Part shown: positions 1 through 9,170 of the stretch, one piece after another
How the letters are laid out: each line of letters begins with the position of its first letter
Numbering within the stretch: the stretch's first letter is position 1
Assembly (NCBI RefSeq): GCF_018687935.1
Contig: NZ_CP061308.1
Location: 1,668,048-1,732,047 of the forward strand
Direction: 5' to 3'
DNA: 64,000 bases
From: Polynucleobacter sp. JS-JIR-5-A7
GTDB taxonomy: Bacteria; Pseudomonadota; Gammaproteobacteria; Burkholderiales; Burkholderiaceae
The notes under the pieces: model-generated
Told to the model about the DNA's origin: nothing
What the model saw: the letters and a program-made list of their open reading frames with translations, nothing else
The model's database searches: none
Program-made: the position numbers and the translations under genes

Positions 1-294
1 AAAGTTATATGCGGCACCAACAATCTTTCCTGGGTTAGGAATTGGAGAGCATATCGAAATGGAATCCATATTCACCACGGCATCCTGGTCATACCGACCA
101 CTCTCAATTTTGTTGGTGATTTTCTTGGTGATCGATGGCAAGCCTGCCTTGACCATCTCGAGCAAACTAAGGCTGACTCCCCCCACAATGTCACTGCAAC
201 TTGCATGTGAAAGATCAAGAACACGCAAAGAGTCCTTCAGCAGAACACCTACTTTGGGTGCTTGACCATTTGCTATAAATGTTAAGTAACGCAT
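1..294 (-). CDS. Fumarylacetoacetate hydrolase (FAH) family protein, N-terminal part
   Basis: Reading leftward from an ATG at 292-294 gives 98 codons without a stop, running off the window edge. The N-terminus (MRYLTFIANGQAPKVGVL) and the segment ending in CSPIPNPGKIVGAAYNF match the N-terminal domain and the linker before the catalytic domain in FAH-family hydrolases, where a 'PGKIxxxGxNY' motif opens the catalytic fold. The metal-binding residues lie outside the window, so the substrate cannot be inferred; family members act on acylpyruvates, fumarylacetoacetate or 2-keto-3-deoxy sugar acids. It is 9 bp downstream of an enolase-superfamily gene on the same strand, consistent with a sugar-acid or related catabolic operon. 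Confidence 0.8.
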   Translation of the reverse strand, partial: MRYLTFIANGQAPKVGVLLKDSLRVLDLSHASCSDIVGGVSLSLLEMVKAGLPSITKKITNKIESGRYDQDAVVNMDSISICSPIPNPGKIVGAAYNF

Positions 295-303
295 AACAGG
301 GGC

Positions 304-1449
304 CTAGGCTACTCGATATTGATCAAGAATATGACGATTGATTTCAATACCAAGACCCGGGCCCTTAGGTACGCTTACCTTGCCATTGTGCTGAACAATA
401 GGATCAACTGATAATAGATCACGGAATGGATTTTCACATTGCTCAAACTCGAATAATGGCGGGTTGCCTTTAAAGCTAGGGGGCTGATCTGGAAGCGCTG
501 CCAAGAAATGTAAAGTGGCAGCCACCCCAATCACCGATCCCCAGGCATGCGGAACGCACTCCACTCCATGCGCACTCGCAAGGGTTGCAATCTTGCGACA
601 CTCACTGATACCGCCGGCAGCACAAACATCTGGCTGCACAATATCCATCGCCTTGCGTACAACAATATCTCTAAATCCCCAACGGGTAAATTCATTTTCA
701 CCCCCCGCTACAGCCATATCAAGGGCACGAGTAACTTCGACATAACCATCTAAATCCTCAGGAGAGATGGGCTCCTCAAACCATTCAATATCTAACTTCT
801 CAAGCTCTCGACCAATCTTGATGGCTTGGGGTACGGTAAAACAGTGATTAGCGTCAACCATGAGTCGCATATCATCTCCTACTGCTTTTCGAACCGCCTC
901 TACTCGTCTGATATCTAGCTTTATGTCACCTAAACCAATTTTCATCTTGATAGCAGTAAAGCCATTGTGCTTAAATTCAATCGCCTCTTCCACTGCCTCT
1001 TCGATCAAGCGATCCATATCAATAAAATATAGACCTGTAGCATAAGGTGTTACCTCATCACGATAAGAGCCGCCAATTAACTTATGAATTGGCTTTCCGC
1101 AAGACTTGCCAATAATGTCCCATAGGGCAATATCAATTCCGCTAATAGCCGAAATTGCCATACCGGTAGTGCCGTAATCTTTAATGCGGTTATAGAGATC
1201 TTCCCAGATCACTTCGACGTCAAAAGGATCTCTGCCGATAATGCGAGGACCAAACTGAGTATCAATAAATGCTTTTGATACAGCAGACGGCCCATAACAC
1301 TCTCCCCAGCCCACTATGCCATCGCTTGTTTCAATCTCAACAATGCACGATCCCCTGGCTTTATAAATCCAACCTCTAGAGGAGGTAAAAGGCTTTTCTA
1401 CTGGAGCGGAAACAACATGACAGCTTACTTTTTTAATTTGACTCATCAA
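304..1449 (-). CDS. Mandelate racemase/muconate lactonizing enzyme family protein
   Basis: A 381-aa enolase-superfamily enzyme. The KxK catalytic pair is K168/K170 (AIKMKIG). Metal ligands are D199 (MVDAN), E225 (FEEP) and E251 (GGENEF), and H301 (VPHAWGS) is the second catalytic base. This Lys/His arrangement belongs to the mandelate racemase subgroup, which includes sugar-acid dehydratases and racemases. The length is normal. Neighbours are an FAH-family hydrolase downstream and a TTT receptor plus GntR regulator upstream, all on the minus strand, a layout common for hydroxy-acid or sugar-acid degradation. Exact substrate is unknown. Start is the first of two adjacent ATGs. Confidence 0.9.
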   Translation of the reverse strand: MMSQIKKVSCHVVSAPVEKPFTSSRGWIYKARGSCIVEIETSDGIVGWGECYGPSAVSKAFIDTQFGPRIIGRDPFDVEVIWEDLYNRIKDYGTTGMAISAISGIDIALWDIIGKSCGKPIHKLIGGSYRDEVTPYATGLYFIDMDRLIEEAVEEAIEFKHNGFTAIKMKIGLGDIKLDIRRVEAVRKAVGDDMRLMVDANHCFTVPQAIKIGRELEKLDIEWFEEPISPEDLDGYVEVTRALDMAVAGGENEFTRWGFRDIVVRKAMDIVQPDVCAAGGISECRKIATLASAHGVECVPHAWGSVIGVAATLHFLAALPDQPPSFKGNPPLFEFEQCENPFRDLLSVDPIVQHNGKVSVPKGPGLGIEINRHILDQYRVA

Positions 1450-1470
1450 GCTTCTTTCAATTTCAGATCA

Positions 1471-2451
1471 TTATTTTTTTTCAGAAAATACTTTTTTTCC
1501 AACTTCAGCCAAAGTATTTGTCACGGCAGTAATTTCAGCGCCCAAAGCTTTCCCAGTAAGGCTGTCGACTCGCGCACCACCATCTTCAGATGCCGCCTTA
1601 AAACGGGGATCCTGAATCGCCTTATTAAAAATAGCAATTAATTTTTCTTGAATTTCTGGTGGAGTCTTTGCAGGAGCTACAAGATATGCCATTTGCACTA
1701 ATGGTCCATATGGAAAAACGTTATAACCCTTCTCCTTAAAGGTAGGAACATTGGGCATTGATTTAATTCGCTCATTTGCAAATACACCTAAAGGTATCAC
1801 CATATTGGAGTCAATCTGCGCTTTACTTTCAGACGGTTTTAATACTGCTGCATCCAGTTGTTTACCAGCTAAATCAATAATGACTTTAGCGCCACCGGTA
1901 TAGGGAACGGTAATAATTTCTGAGTTGACAACATTTCCCGTCATCACTGCAAATATATGATTTAAATTATTACTACCAGGTGTGCCAATCGATATCTTCC
2001 CCGGTTTCTTTTTAACCATTGCCTCAAAACTATTCAAGTCTTTAGTTGGGCTATCTTTAGGAACAAGCAGTAGCAATTGATCTGTGGTCACTCGCGCTAT
2101 TGGTGAAAATTGCTCGTTTTTCAGCGGCGTTAAGCCCTGCGCAATCATTGCCATCGTAGAGCTAGTGCCCATGCCGATGGTGTAGCCATCAGGTTCTGCA
2201 TTGGCAACTTTAGTCATGCCGATAGTGCCAGTTGCACCGGCAACGTTGTCCACGACTACTGTGATTCCCTCATCAGCCATAATTTTTGAAATCAGTCGGG
2301 CAGAAATATCGTTTGAACCCCCAACATTCCAGGGCACCACTAACTTTATCTCCCTAGCCGGGAAATCAGCAGCCATGGCAGATCCAAAAGCTGCAAAAAC
2401 ACCCAAAGTAGATGCCACCATTGCACTGAAAACGGTTTTAAATGCCTTCAT
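1471..2451 (-). CDS. Tripartite tricarboxylate transporter (Bug/TctC family) substrate-binding protein
   Basis: About 326 aa. A signal peptide (hydrophobic core after MKAFKTVF, AMA-like cleavage near residue 27) precedes the family opening 'REIKLVVPWNVGGSNDISARL', where the glycine-rich loop binds the ligand carboxylate. The mature part has the usual length and 'DGYTIGMG' and 'YTGGAKVIIDLAGKQLD' segments. The ATG at 2451 is preferred over an upstream in-frame start at 2499 because AAAGGAG sits just before it and a signal peptide then begins at residue 1. It lies between the enolase-family gene and the GntR regulator, so it probably binds the acid that those enzymes degrade. No TctA/TctB membrane genes are in the window. 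Confidence 0.88.
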   Translation of the reverse strand: MKAFKTVFSAMVASTLGVFAAFGSAMAADFPAREIKLVVPWNVGGSNDISARLISKIMADEGITVVVDNVAGATGTIGMTKVANAEPDGYTIGMGTSSTMAMIAQGLTPLKNEQFSPIARVTTDQLLLLVPKDSPTKDLNSFEAMVKKKPGKISIGTPGSNNLNHIFAVMTGNVVNSEIITVPYTGGAKVIIDLAGKQLDAAVLKPSESKAQIDSNMVIPLGVFANERIKSMPNVPTFKEKGYNVFPYGPLVQMAYLVAPAKTPPEIQEKLIAIFNKAIQDPRFKAASEDGGARVDSLTGKALGAEITAVTNTLAEVGKKVFSEKK

Positions 2452-2480
2452 ATTCACTCCTTTCGCTTCGCAATATGTCA

Positions 2481-2499
2481 ATGTTATAACAAATAACAT
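2481..2499. promoter_or_regulatory. Inverted repeat ATGTTAT-N5-ATAACAT, candidate operator
   Basis: Perfect 7-5-7 inverted repeat 30-48 bp upstream of the TTT receptor start at 2451. The adjacent upstream gene is a GntR-family repressor, a class that binds short AT-rich palindromes, so autogenous or operon control is a reasonable inference. No binding data. Confidence 0.4.
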
Positions 2500-2542
2500 T
2501 CATGAGGGGAAAACACTATTAACCCTTATTTAAACAACGGAA

Positions 2543-3223
2543 CTAATCTAGCAAATTACAGATATCCAGTCGAGCACTATCAATATCAGCACGAATAGCT
2601 TGGGCAACCCCAACACCATCACCCTTTTTTAGCGCATTTAGAGCAGCCAAATGATGTTTGTGTCTTTTTTGACCGGGCTTATACTCCGGTAGCGCAAGAT
2701 TTAAGGTAGGCCCACAGCGCAGCCAAGCGCCTTCGATTGCCTGCAAAAGGATAGATTGCTTGGCTAACTTATAAATCCCAAAATGAAACTTGTAGTGAGC
2801 ATCCAAATAAGAGGCTAGATTTCCGGTTTCAGCCAAATCTCTCATTTGAGTCAATAGTTTTGAAATTTCAGCAATTTCAGCTTTGCTTGCATTTTTTGCA
2901 GCTGCTTCAGCTGCCAAGGGCTCTAAGCTACTGCGTATCGACATCAGTTGATCAAACTCATTGGCATTCAAGAGGGGTACTGATGCACCCCCACCTTGGC
3001 CAACCCCACCTCTTTCAAGTACATTTTCAGCAGCCAAGCGATTCACGGCATCACGAACAGGCGTAAGACTAATACCGAGATCCTGAGCCACCTTTCTCAA
3101 AATGATGCGCTCTCCAGGAACAAACTTACCAGCTAACAATGCACTTCGTAAAGACAAATAAGCCTTATCCCAAAGAGTATCTTTGTTGATTAATTTAAGG
3201 CCGCCCTTTGAGTCACTTGGCAT
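2543..3223 (-). CDS. GntR family (FadR/FCD type) transcriptional regulator
   Basis: A 226-aa protein. The N-terminal winged helix-turn-helix occupies about residues 12-80: 'GKFVPGERIILRKVAQDLG' and 'SLTPVRDAVNRLAAENVLE' are textbook GntR motifs. It is followed by an all-helical FCD effector domain ('MSIRSSLEPLAAEAAA', 'DAHYKFHFGIYKLA', 'HHLAALNAL') in which conserved Asp/His residues bind a metal and carboxylate ligands. It is the first gene of the minus-strand catabolic cluster and likely represses it in response to the substrate or an intermediate. No clear Shine-Dalgarno precedes the ATG. The gene is divergent from the lactonase. Confidence 0.9.
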   Translation of the reverse strand: MPSDSKGGLKLINKDTLWDKAYLSLRSALLAGKFVPGERIILRKVAQDLGISLTPVRDAVNRLAAENVLERGGVGQGGGASVPLLNANEFDQLMSIRSSLEPLAAEAAAKNASKAEIAEISKLLTQMRDLAETGNLASYLDAHYKFHFGIYKLAKQSILLQAIEGAWLRCGPTLNLALPEYKPGQKRHKHHLAALNALKKGDGVGVAQAIRADIDSARLDICNLLD

Positions 3224-3312
3224 GAGGAGTTTTTTCGAAGAAATAGAGGTAAGGGTTAATATAAATCAAAATCTCAACGTTATTTAAAGTAATCCACTAA
3301 AAACATCCAAAA

Positions 3313-3328
3313 GGGTTAGCATAAACCC
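3313..3328. promoter_or_regulatory. Inverted repeat GGGTT-N6-AACCC in divergent promoter region
   Basis: A perfect 5-6-5 inverted repeat between the GntR gene (start 3223) and the lactonase gene (start 3412). A half-like AAGGGTTAAT also occurs near 3250. Could be an operator for either gene; short arms make this tentative. Confidence 0.3.
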
Positions 3329-3411
3329 AGAACTAAAACAGGGAAGATACCAATACAAAATACTGCTACAACATCTAATATCAAATAGCTAAAAAATAAA
3401 TGGGAGACAAC

Positions 3412-4566
3412 ATGAATAAAAAAACAATCTTCAGAAATCTGGCGCTTACAACAACAAGTTTAGTAGTGACAACCAGCGCTTATTGCGCAACTTATGTTTA
3501 CATTTCCAATATTGAGGATGCTGACATCACAGCATATGAACTCACGGCTGGGGTAAGCCCCCACTTAACTTCAGTCGGTCGTTTCCCCGCTGGAAAATTT
3601 GTGATGCCAATGGCGGTGACACCAGATAATAAAAATTTGTATGCCTCCGTGCGCTCCAAGCCCTTTTCTTTATACATGTATCAAATTGATCAAGCCAATG
3701 GACAGCTGAAATGGACTGGTGCAATCCCATTGCCCGATAGCATGGTTAGCGTCTCGACTGATAAAACCGGCAAATGGTTATTGGCTACCTCTTTTGGAGG
3801 CCACAACAATAGCGTTAACCAAATTCAAGCAAATGGTTACGTCAATCCCGTTCCAGCTGAGGCCTTCCCAAGTGGTGGAAAGAATCCGCATGCGATCGTA
3901 TTTGATCAGTCCAATAAGTTTGTTTATGTTCCACAACTAGGTACCGATGAGATCAAAATTCATAGCTTTAATGCCTCTCAAGCAAAGCCCTTATCAGAGA
4001 CAGCCAGCTCAGTAGCACTTCAAAAACAACAGGGGCCAAGACATATCGTCATTTCGACAGATAATAAATTCGCCTATGTCATTACCGAGATGACTGGTGA
4101 AGTAGTTGTTTTCTCTAGAGATATCAAGACAGGAGCCTTAACTCAAATTCAGGCTGTATCCAGTCTGCCAAGTGATAGCAAGTTAGTGCCAGGTAGACCA
4201 AGGCCTCCTACCGGATCCCCAGAAGCCACTGCTTTTGATGACTCTAATATGATCTTCTGTGCCGAAATTAAACTGACACCTAACGGTAAATTTCTCTACA
4301 CATCAGAGAGAACAAAAAGCACTTTAAGCGGCTTTGAAGTGGACACCCAAACTGGCAAAGTAAAGTATCTATTTACCACCCCGACAGAGGAAATGCCTAG
4401 AGGATTTAATGTTGATCCGAGCGGACAATTTTTGGTTGCTACAGGCCAGAAATCTGACAAGGTTTCCCTTTACTCTATTAACCAATCTTCAGGGGAACTG
4501 GCTCTGATCGAGAGAGTTCCTGGAGGCAAAGGGGCGAACTGGGTCACTTTTGTAAAAACAAAATAA
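3412..4566 (+). CDS. Secreted lactonase-family beta-propeller protein
   Basis: About 384 aa. A Sec signal peptide (MNKKTIFRNLALTTTSLVV, cleavage near CA-TYVY) is followed by repeated blades such as 'VTPDNKNLYASVR', 'ISTDNKFAYVITE', 'LTPNGKFLYTSER' and 'VDPSGQFLVATGQ'. This is the seven-bladed lactonase fold shared with 6-phosphogluconolactonase (Pgl type) and muconate cycloisomerase-like lactonases. Export to the periplasm argues against a role in the cytosolic pentose phosphate pathway; lactone hydrolysis near a TRAP receptor is more likely. The ATG at 3412 is chosen over 3400 because GGGAG precedes it at correct spacing. A strong terminator follows. Confidence 0.85.
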   Translation: MNKKTIFRNLALTTTSLVVTTSAYCATYVYISNIEDADITAYELTAGVSPHLTSVGRFPAGKFVMPMAVTPDNKNLYASVRSKPFSLYMYQIDQANGQLKWTGAIPLPDSMVSVSTDKTGKWLLATSFGGHNNSVNQIQANGYVNPVPAEAFPSGGKNPHAIVFDQSNKFVYVPQLGTDEIKIHSFNASQAKPLSETASSVALQKQQGPRHIVISTDNKFAYVITEMTGEVVVFSRDIKTGALTQIQAVSSLPSDSKLVPGRPRPPTGSPEATAFDDSNMIFCAEIKLTPNGKFLYTSERTKSTLSGFEVDTQTGKVKYLFTTPTEEMPRGFNVDPSGQFLVATGQKSDKVSLYSINQSSGELALIERVPGGKGANWVTFVKTK

Positions 4567-4595
4567 GCTTCAGAATTCTTTTTTTGATTGAGACT

Positions 4596-4620
4596 AAATA
4601 CCGCCTGCAGGCGGTATTTT
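4596..4620 (+). terminator. Rho-independent terminator after lactonase gene
   Basis: A perfect 24-nt palindrome (AAATACCGCC-TGCA-GGCGGTATTT) followed by T residues. It lies 30 bp after the lactonase stop and before the DctP start, so the two plus-strand genes are probably separate transcripts. Confidence 0.8.
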
Positions 4621-4641
4621 CATAAGACTAAAGGTGACATC

Positions 4642-5676
4642 ATGAAAGTGATAAACAATAGAAAACGTCAATTTTTACAATATGGGGCTAGCCTGATAGG
4701 TACCTCGGCTGTGAGTATTATCAGCCAACCCGCGTACTCTCAAGGGGCAAAATGGGTAGGCTCGCAGTACCATAATCAACCTGCAGTCAGCCACCAACAT
4801 TCTTTTTTGGTGGATATGTGGTCTGCTGTCGCTCGTGAAACCAATGGGCAATTACAAATTACAGTTTATGCCCAGAACAATCAAATTTCAGGATCAGACC
4901 CTCAGGCCTTAGATATGCTGCAGCGTGGAGATCTGGAGTTCTTTACTCTCATGGGCGGAATCTTAGGAAAAGTAGTGCCCATTGCAGAGATCCAAGGCAT
5001 CCCCTTCGCTTTCCAAAATAACGCTCAGGTCTATGCTGCTAATGACGGATCCCTAGGTGAATACATCGCAAAAGAATGTGCAGCAAAAGGAATCTATCGA
5101 TTTCAATACGGACTACTAGAAAATGGATTTAGGCAAATTGGAATGATTGATAAGGCAATCTATACTCCAGCCGATTTATCTGGAATGCGCATTAGAGTTC
5201 CCGATGGTGAAATGTTTCGCGATCTATTTAGCTCTCTTGGGGCAACACCTGTCACCGTAAATATTCGAGAACTCTATGAATCAATGAAGACTCGTAAGGT
5301 TGATGGACAGGAAAATCCTCTCGTCATCACTGAAGTCAATAAGCTGTATGAGGTCAGCAACAATCAATCTATTACAAATCACATGTGGTCTGGATTTAAT
5401 CTCTTGGCAAATCAGAAATTCTGGAAATCGCTGCCAGGTGACGTTCAAGAAGTAGTTCTCAGGAATGTCAAAAAATATGTGTCCCTACAAAGAACCTATA
5501 CCAATAATTTAAACAAGCAACTTGAGGTCACTCTTACAGAGCGCGGTCAAAAATTCAATCAAGCCAATATCCAAAGCTTTAAAGATAAGCTAGGCGATGG
5601 CTTCTACGGAAGATGGCGGGAGCATTTTGGAAAAACGGGTTGGAACCTATTAGAACAATCTGTTGGAAAGTTATGA
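4642..5676 (+). CDS. TRAP transporter substrate-binding protein, DctP family
   Basis: A 344-aa periplasmic receptor. The N-terminus 'NNRKRQFLQYGAS' resembles a Tat-like signal and is followed by a hydrophobic stretch ending near 'AYSQGAK'. Diagnostic DctP features are 'GMRIRVPDGEMFRDLFSSLG', with the Arg that pairs with the substrate carboxylate, and 'KVDGQENPL'. The ATG at 4642 has AAGGTGA upstream; longer in-frame starts would run through the preceding terminator. No DctQ or DctM membrane subunits are encoded nearby, so it is an orphan receptor here. It may capture the acid released by the secreted lactonase upstream; this is inference from proximity. Confidence 0.88.
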   Translation: MKVINNRKRQFLQYGASLIGTSAVSIISQPAYSQGAKWVGSQYHNQPAVSHQHSFLVDMWSAVARETNGQLQITVYAQNNQISGSDPQALDMLQRGDLEFFTLMGGILGKVVPIAEIQGIPFAFQNNAQVYAANDGSLGEYIAKECAAKGIYRFQYGLLENGFRQIGMIDKAIYTPADLSGMRIRVPDGEMFRDLFSSLGATPVTVNIRELYESMKTRKVDGQENPLVITEVNKLYEVSNNQSITNHMWSGFNLLANQKFWKSLPGDVQEVVLRNVKKYVSLQRTYTNNLNKQLEVTLTERGQKFNQANIQSFKDKLGDGFYGRWREHFGKTGWNLLEQSVGKL

Positions 5677-5727
5677 ATAGGCTCTAAACTCTAAAATAGT
5701 TTGTTAGCAGCTTTCAGTTGAATGATT

Positions 5728-7968
5728 TCATGCTTTAGCTGATGACTGCTCCTTCATTGCGGTCTTGACCGACTCTGGCGTAAATGGAATCGTTCTCAGT
5801 CTCACACCTACCGCATCAAATACTGCATTAGCAATGGCTGCAGGAACGGTTGTTGGGGTTTGCTCTCCCGCGCCCCATGAAGGTGTACCAGGTTGGTCAA
5901 TCAACACGGTATGGATCTTAGGAACTTCATTGAAGCGAATAATTGGGTAAGAGGCCCAGTCAACACTCTCAATATCGCTGCCCTTCCACTTCACTTCCTC
6001 CATTAATACACGGCTGACCGTTTGTATTGCACCACCCTGAATTTGATTTTGCACACCATCAGGATTAATGATTTGACCGCAATCATGTGCAACATACAAA
6101 TTCTTCACCAAAATCTTGCCAGTCTCTCGATTAACCTCTACATCAGCAACTGTAGCAACATAGGTAATAGCGTTGTTATATCTCACATAAGCAATGCCAC
6201 GACCCTTAGCGATATTGCTGGCTTGATTAGACTTATATGCTGGATCCCGACTTTGCCAGCCCGAAGACTTCATCGCCGCACGAATCACTGCAATGGCTCT
6301 AGGATCCGTTAAATTCTTGATACGATACTCCGCAGGATCAGCATTACTAGAGATAGCGAGCTCATCAATAAAAGATTCATTACCAAAGCTATTCTCAATT
6401 CTTCCGGGGCTTCTGAGATGGGAAGATCTTAAGAAAGTTTGCGCAATATGTTTGGTATTGACTGAAATATTAGGTACTGCATAGGGTGCCCCAGTATTTT
6501 GAAAGAGGAAGCCTACCCAATTTCCAGGACGAGGAACTCCCGTATCGGTAGCAGCAAGCAATGGAAAATCTAAAGGCTTCATAAACGCAATGTGATTCAG
6601 GGCGATATAAAAATCACTCTTCCAGCCAATAATATTTCCCTTGCTATCCAAACTGGCTTCAAAGTCCATCGTTCTTGGTGGGCTCTTTGGTGCGAGCGCA
6701 GTTTCATCATGACGCATCCACTGCATGCGCACTGGCTTACCTAGCGCAATAGCAGCTAAGGCAGCATCGGCAGTAGCATCTTCATGCCCATTGCGACCGT
6801 AACAACCAGAACCATCTAGATAGATCAGGCGAATTGAATCCTTTGGTAAACCAGTAATGACTGCTAACTCATGCTGCATCGAATGGGTTGCCTGAGAGGC
6901 GCTCCATACCGTCAGTTTTCCATTCCGATAATCAGCTACCGCACAAGATGGGCCAATTGAGGCGTGTGTCTGCACAGGAAAATTGTAGGTAGCTTTGATA
7001 TTTTTAGCGCCTGAACCAATCACGCTATTAACATCTCCCACCTTCTGAGTTACCTCTTCCTTTGCAAGCGGCATTTGTCGCCACTCTTGAAAGATAGTTT
7101 CTTTCTTTGGTAAATCGGGTCCCTTTTTCCAAGATACCTTGAGATCGCGAGCCGCCTTGACAGCACCCCACTCTGTGGTCGATATCACAGCGAGGTAATC
7201 GCCTTTGCGGACTGTTTGGACATAGCCTTTAATGTTCTTCAAGGATGCGTCGTCATAGCTTTCTAATTTAGCGCCAATCGAGTCTGGACGAATAACGCGA
7301 GCATGCAGCATGCCAGGCAACCTGAAATCATGCATATATACATATTCGCCGGTGACCTTGCTCGGAATATCAACGCGTGGAATAGATTTACCCACAACTC
7401 GGTATTCAGTATATTTTTTCAAGGGAACTTTAGTGTCAACCTTAATCTTGAATCCCTCACCAATCAGACTACCGTAAGTCGCCTTTTGACCTGGATTGCT
7501 GATGGGGAAAATAACGCCATCTCTCACCATTAATTCTGAAACGGGTATTTGCCATTTAGCAGCAGCTCTCTCTAACAGAGCTTGTCTCGCATTAGCAGCA
7601 GCTTGACGCAATTCAGTGCCGCCCTGAGAAATAGAAATCGCACCACCCGTAATCCATTGATCTGGAGTGGTGGCTGTATCACCCATCACCATTTCAATAC
7701 TACCAAATGGAACATAGAGCTCATCCGCCGCCATTTGCGCTAGAGCAGTCTTCACACCAGTCCCTAAATCAACTTTGCCAGAAAAAATAGTGATCTTGCC
7801 TTTTTGATCAATGCTCAACCAAGAGTCAACGGCCTCTCTACTGACTTCTTTAGGATCTCTTAAACCATACTGATTCGTCGGAGCAGCCTCTAAACTCAAG
7901 GAGAAGCTGACCATCAATACACCAGCACTGCTGGTCTTTAAAAATTCACGGCGTGTAAATGTATTCAT
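5728..7968 (-). CDS. Xanthine dehydrogenase family molybdopterin-binding subunit (IorB-like)
   Basis: About 746 aa. A twin-arginine signal (TFTRREFLKTSSAG) starts the protein, which then contains the aldehyde oxidase/xanthine dehydrogenase molybdenum-cofactor domains: 'SGKVDLGTGVKTALAQMAADEL', 'GDTATTPDQWITGGAIS', 'TAAITYVATVADVEV'-type segments and 'GAGEQTPTTVPAAIANAVFDA' with the catalytic-type Glu near the C-terminus. Periplasmic two-subunit hydroxylases of this kind (isoquinoline 1-oxidoreductase, membrane aldehyde dehydrogenases) pair with a 2Fe-2S subunit, encoded 31 bp upstream. The ATG at 7968 is preferred over an in-frame TTG at 7986. No dedicated XdhC-type maturation gene is present. 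Substrate unknown. Confidence 0.88.
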   Translation of the reverse strand: MNTFTRREFLKTSSAGVLMVSFSLSLEAAPTNQYGLRDPKEVSREAVDSWLSIDQKGKITIFSGKVDLGTGVKTALAQMAADELYVPFGSIEMVMGDTATTPDQWITGGAISISQGGTELRQAAANARQALLERAAAKWQIPVSELMVRDGVIFPISNPGQKATYGSLIGEGFKIKVDTKVPLKKYTEYRVVGKSIPRVDIPSKVTGEYVYMHDFRLPGMLHARVIRPDSIGAKLESYDDASLKNIKGYVQTVRKGDYLAVISTTEWGAVKAARDLKVSWKKGPDLPKKETIFQEWRQMPLAKEEVTQKVGDVNSVIGSGAKNIKATYNFPVQTHASIGPSCAVADYRNGKLTVWSASQATHSMQHELAVITGLPKDSIRLIYLDGSGCYGRNGHEDATADAALAAIALGKPVRMQWMRHDETALAPKSPPRTMDFEASLDSKGNIIGWKSDFYIALNHIAFMKPLDFPLLAATDTGVPRPGNWVGFLFQNTGAPYAVPNISVNTKHIAQTFLRSSHLRSPGRIENSFGNESFIDELAISSNADPAEYRIKNLTDPRAIAVIRAAMKSSGWQSRDPAYKSNQASNIAKGRGIAYVRYNNAITYVATVADVEVNRETGKILVKNLYVAHDCGQIINPDGVQNQIQGGAIQTVSRVLMEEVKWKGSDIESVDWASYPIIRFNEVPKIHTVLIDQPGTPSWGAGEQTPTTVPAAIANAVFDAVGVRLRTIPFTPESVKTAMKEQSSAKA

Positions 7969-7999
7969 ATAAATACCTGATCTCAAGGAATTGAGGAAA

Positions 8000-8458
8000 T
8001 TAAGCTGCTAAATAGCGCTTCACGGCTGCAACAATGCGCTGATGGGTACCACATCGACATAAATTACCGGACATCGCTTCGGTAATCTGCGCATCGCTGG
8101 GGTTTTTATTTTTGGCCAAAAAGGCTGAGGCCGTCATAATCATGCCATTCAGACAGTAGCCGCACTGTGCTGCCTGCTCATCAATAAAAGCCTGTTGAAG
8201 TTTGCTGGGTTTTTGAGTGCTACCTAAGCCCTCAAGCGTGGTGATTTTTTTGCCGCTCACACTCTTGGCGGGAGTAACGCAGGACCTCACCGCCTGCCCG
8301 TCTACCTGCACCGTACAAGCTCCGCACTGACCTAAGCCACAACCAAATTTGGGGCCCTTCATACCAAGGTCGTCACGTAATGCATATAACAATGGAATGT
8401 CATCATCTACATTAATAGATTTACTCTTTCCATTCACTAGTAAAGTAATTTGTGTCAT
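8000..8458 (-). CDS. (2Fe-2S)-binding subunit of a molybdenum hydroxylase (IorA-like)
   Basis: A 152-aa protein with two 2Fe-2S clusters. The N-terminal plant-ferredoxin-like cluster is CGCGLGQCGAC and the C-terminal helical cluster uses CGYC and LCRCG. The length matches small subunits of the xanthine dehydrogenase/isoquinoline oxidoreductase family. It passes electrons from the molybdenum subunit encoded just downstream. The ATG at 8458 follows GGGAA at good spacing; an ATG at 8467 is in frame but overlaps the ribosome site. The partner has a Tat signal while this subunit has none, so co-export of a folded complex is expected. Confidence 0.92.
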   Translation of the reverse strand: MTQITLLVNGKSKSINVDDDIPLLYALRDDLGMKGPKFGCGLGQCGACTVQVDGQAVRSCVTPAKSVSGKKITTLEGLGSTQKPSKLQQAFIDEQAAQCGYCLNGMIMTASAFLAKNKNPSDAQITEAMSGNLCRCGTHQRIVAAVKRYLAA

Positions 8459-8682
8459 GTGCTTCATTTCCCATGATGAAATTTTAAAAAACAGAATGCC
8501 TCACGTCCTCCTAGATCGCTCAGAATCAAGTCTAGGTTTTTTTCTAATTAGCATCAATTTATACAATAAAGAGGATGGGGTATCACTAGTAAATACCCGC
8601 ACTCAGCGAGACGATGCTGTTTGAATACATCAGAAAACTACCCGCCATTCAATAAATGGTCTTTTTAGGTATTTTTAAAGTC

Positions 8683-9033
8683 TCACTTCTTGAGTGCCGA
8701 AATGAGGCATTTAGATAATTGTTCATAGTGGTTATCTGCTTTGGCCGTTAAGTGAACGAGCTTTCTACGGCCATCCTCTTTATCTTCAAGTAGACGTATA
8801 TAGCCTTTTCTAACTAAATTCTTTAGGCGACCATGTAAGGTGGCTTGCGATCCAAATTGCTTTAATAAAATTATCTGACCTACTAACAAACGTTCGCCTC
8901 TGGCAGTAGCAAGAAAGATGTAATTTAACAATTGCTCTTCAAGCCAATCTAATCTGGTACTAGGACTATTAGTAGGTAAGGAGGTAACCGCATTTAAAAA
9001 ACAGGCAATGGGTGTGGAGTGAATTAATTTCAT
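8683..9033 (-). CDS. MarR-like winged-helix protein
   Basis: Small DNA-binding protein (about 116 aa from the ATG at 9033; an in-frame start at 9093 would add 20 hydrophobic residues and looks unlikely). The segments 'LKQFGSQATLHGRLKNLVRKGYIRLLEDKEDGRRKLVHLTAKAD' form the recognition helix and wing typical of MarR proteins, where a DxR/K wing motif follows the recognition helix. No clear Shine-Dalgarno is seen. It is divergent from another small winged-helix gene at 9237, with a 29-bp palindrome between them. Targets unknown; the molybdenum hydroxylase genes downstream are candidates. Confidence 0.65.
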   Translation of the reverse strand: MKLIHSTPIACFLNAVTSLPTNSPSTRLDWLEEQLLNYIFLATARGERLLVGQIILLKQFGSQATLHGRLKNLVRKGYIRLLEDKEDGRRKLVHLTAKADNHYEQLSKCLISALKK

Positions 9034-9170
9034 TAGGAGGGTGCTTATGCTTTCTATCCCATAACAGATCATCACCAAAAGGATGAAAACCACTTTGAAC
9101 GGGGATTACGTCAATAAGCACTCTCAGTATCAGAAAGCTTCTAGTTATTAGCAAGAATATAAAGATGCTT

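Noticed and set aside
8349..8624. Plus-strand ORF of 91 codons across the IorA start
   Set aside because: Antisense shadow of the 2Fe-2S gene with no ribosome site and no family resemblance.
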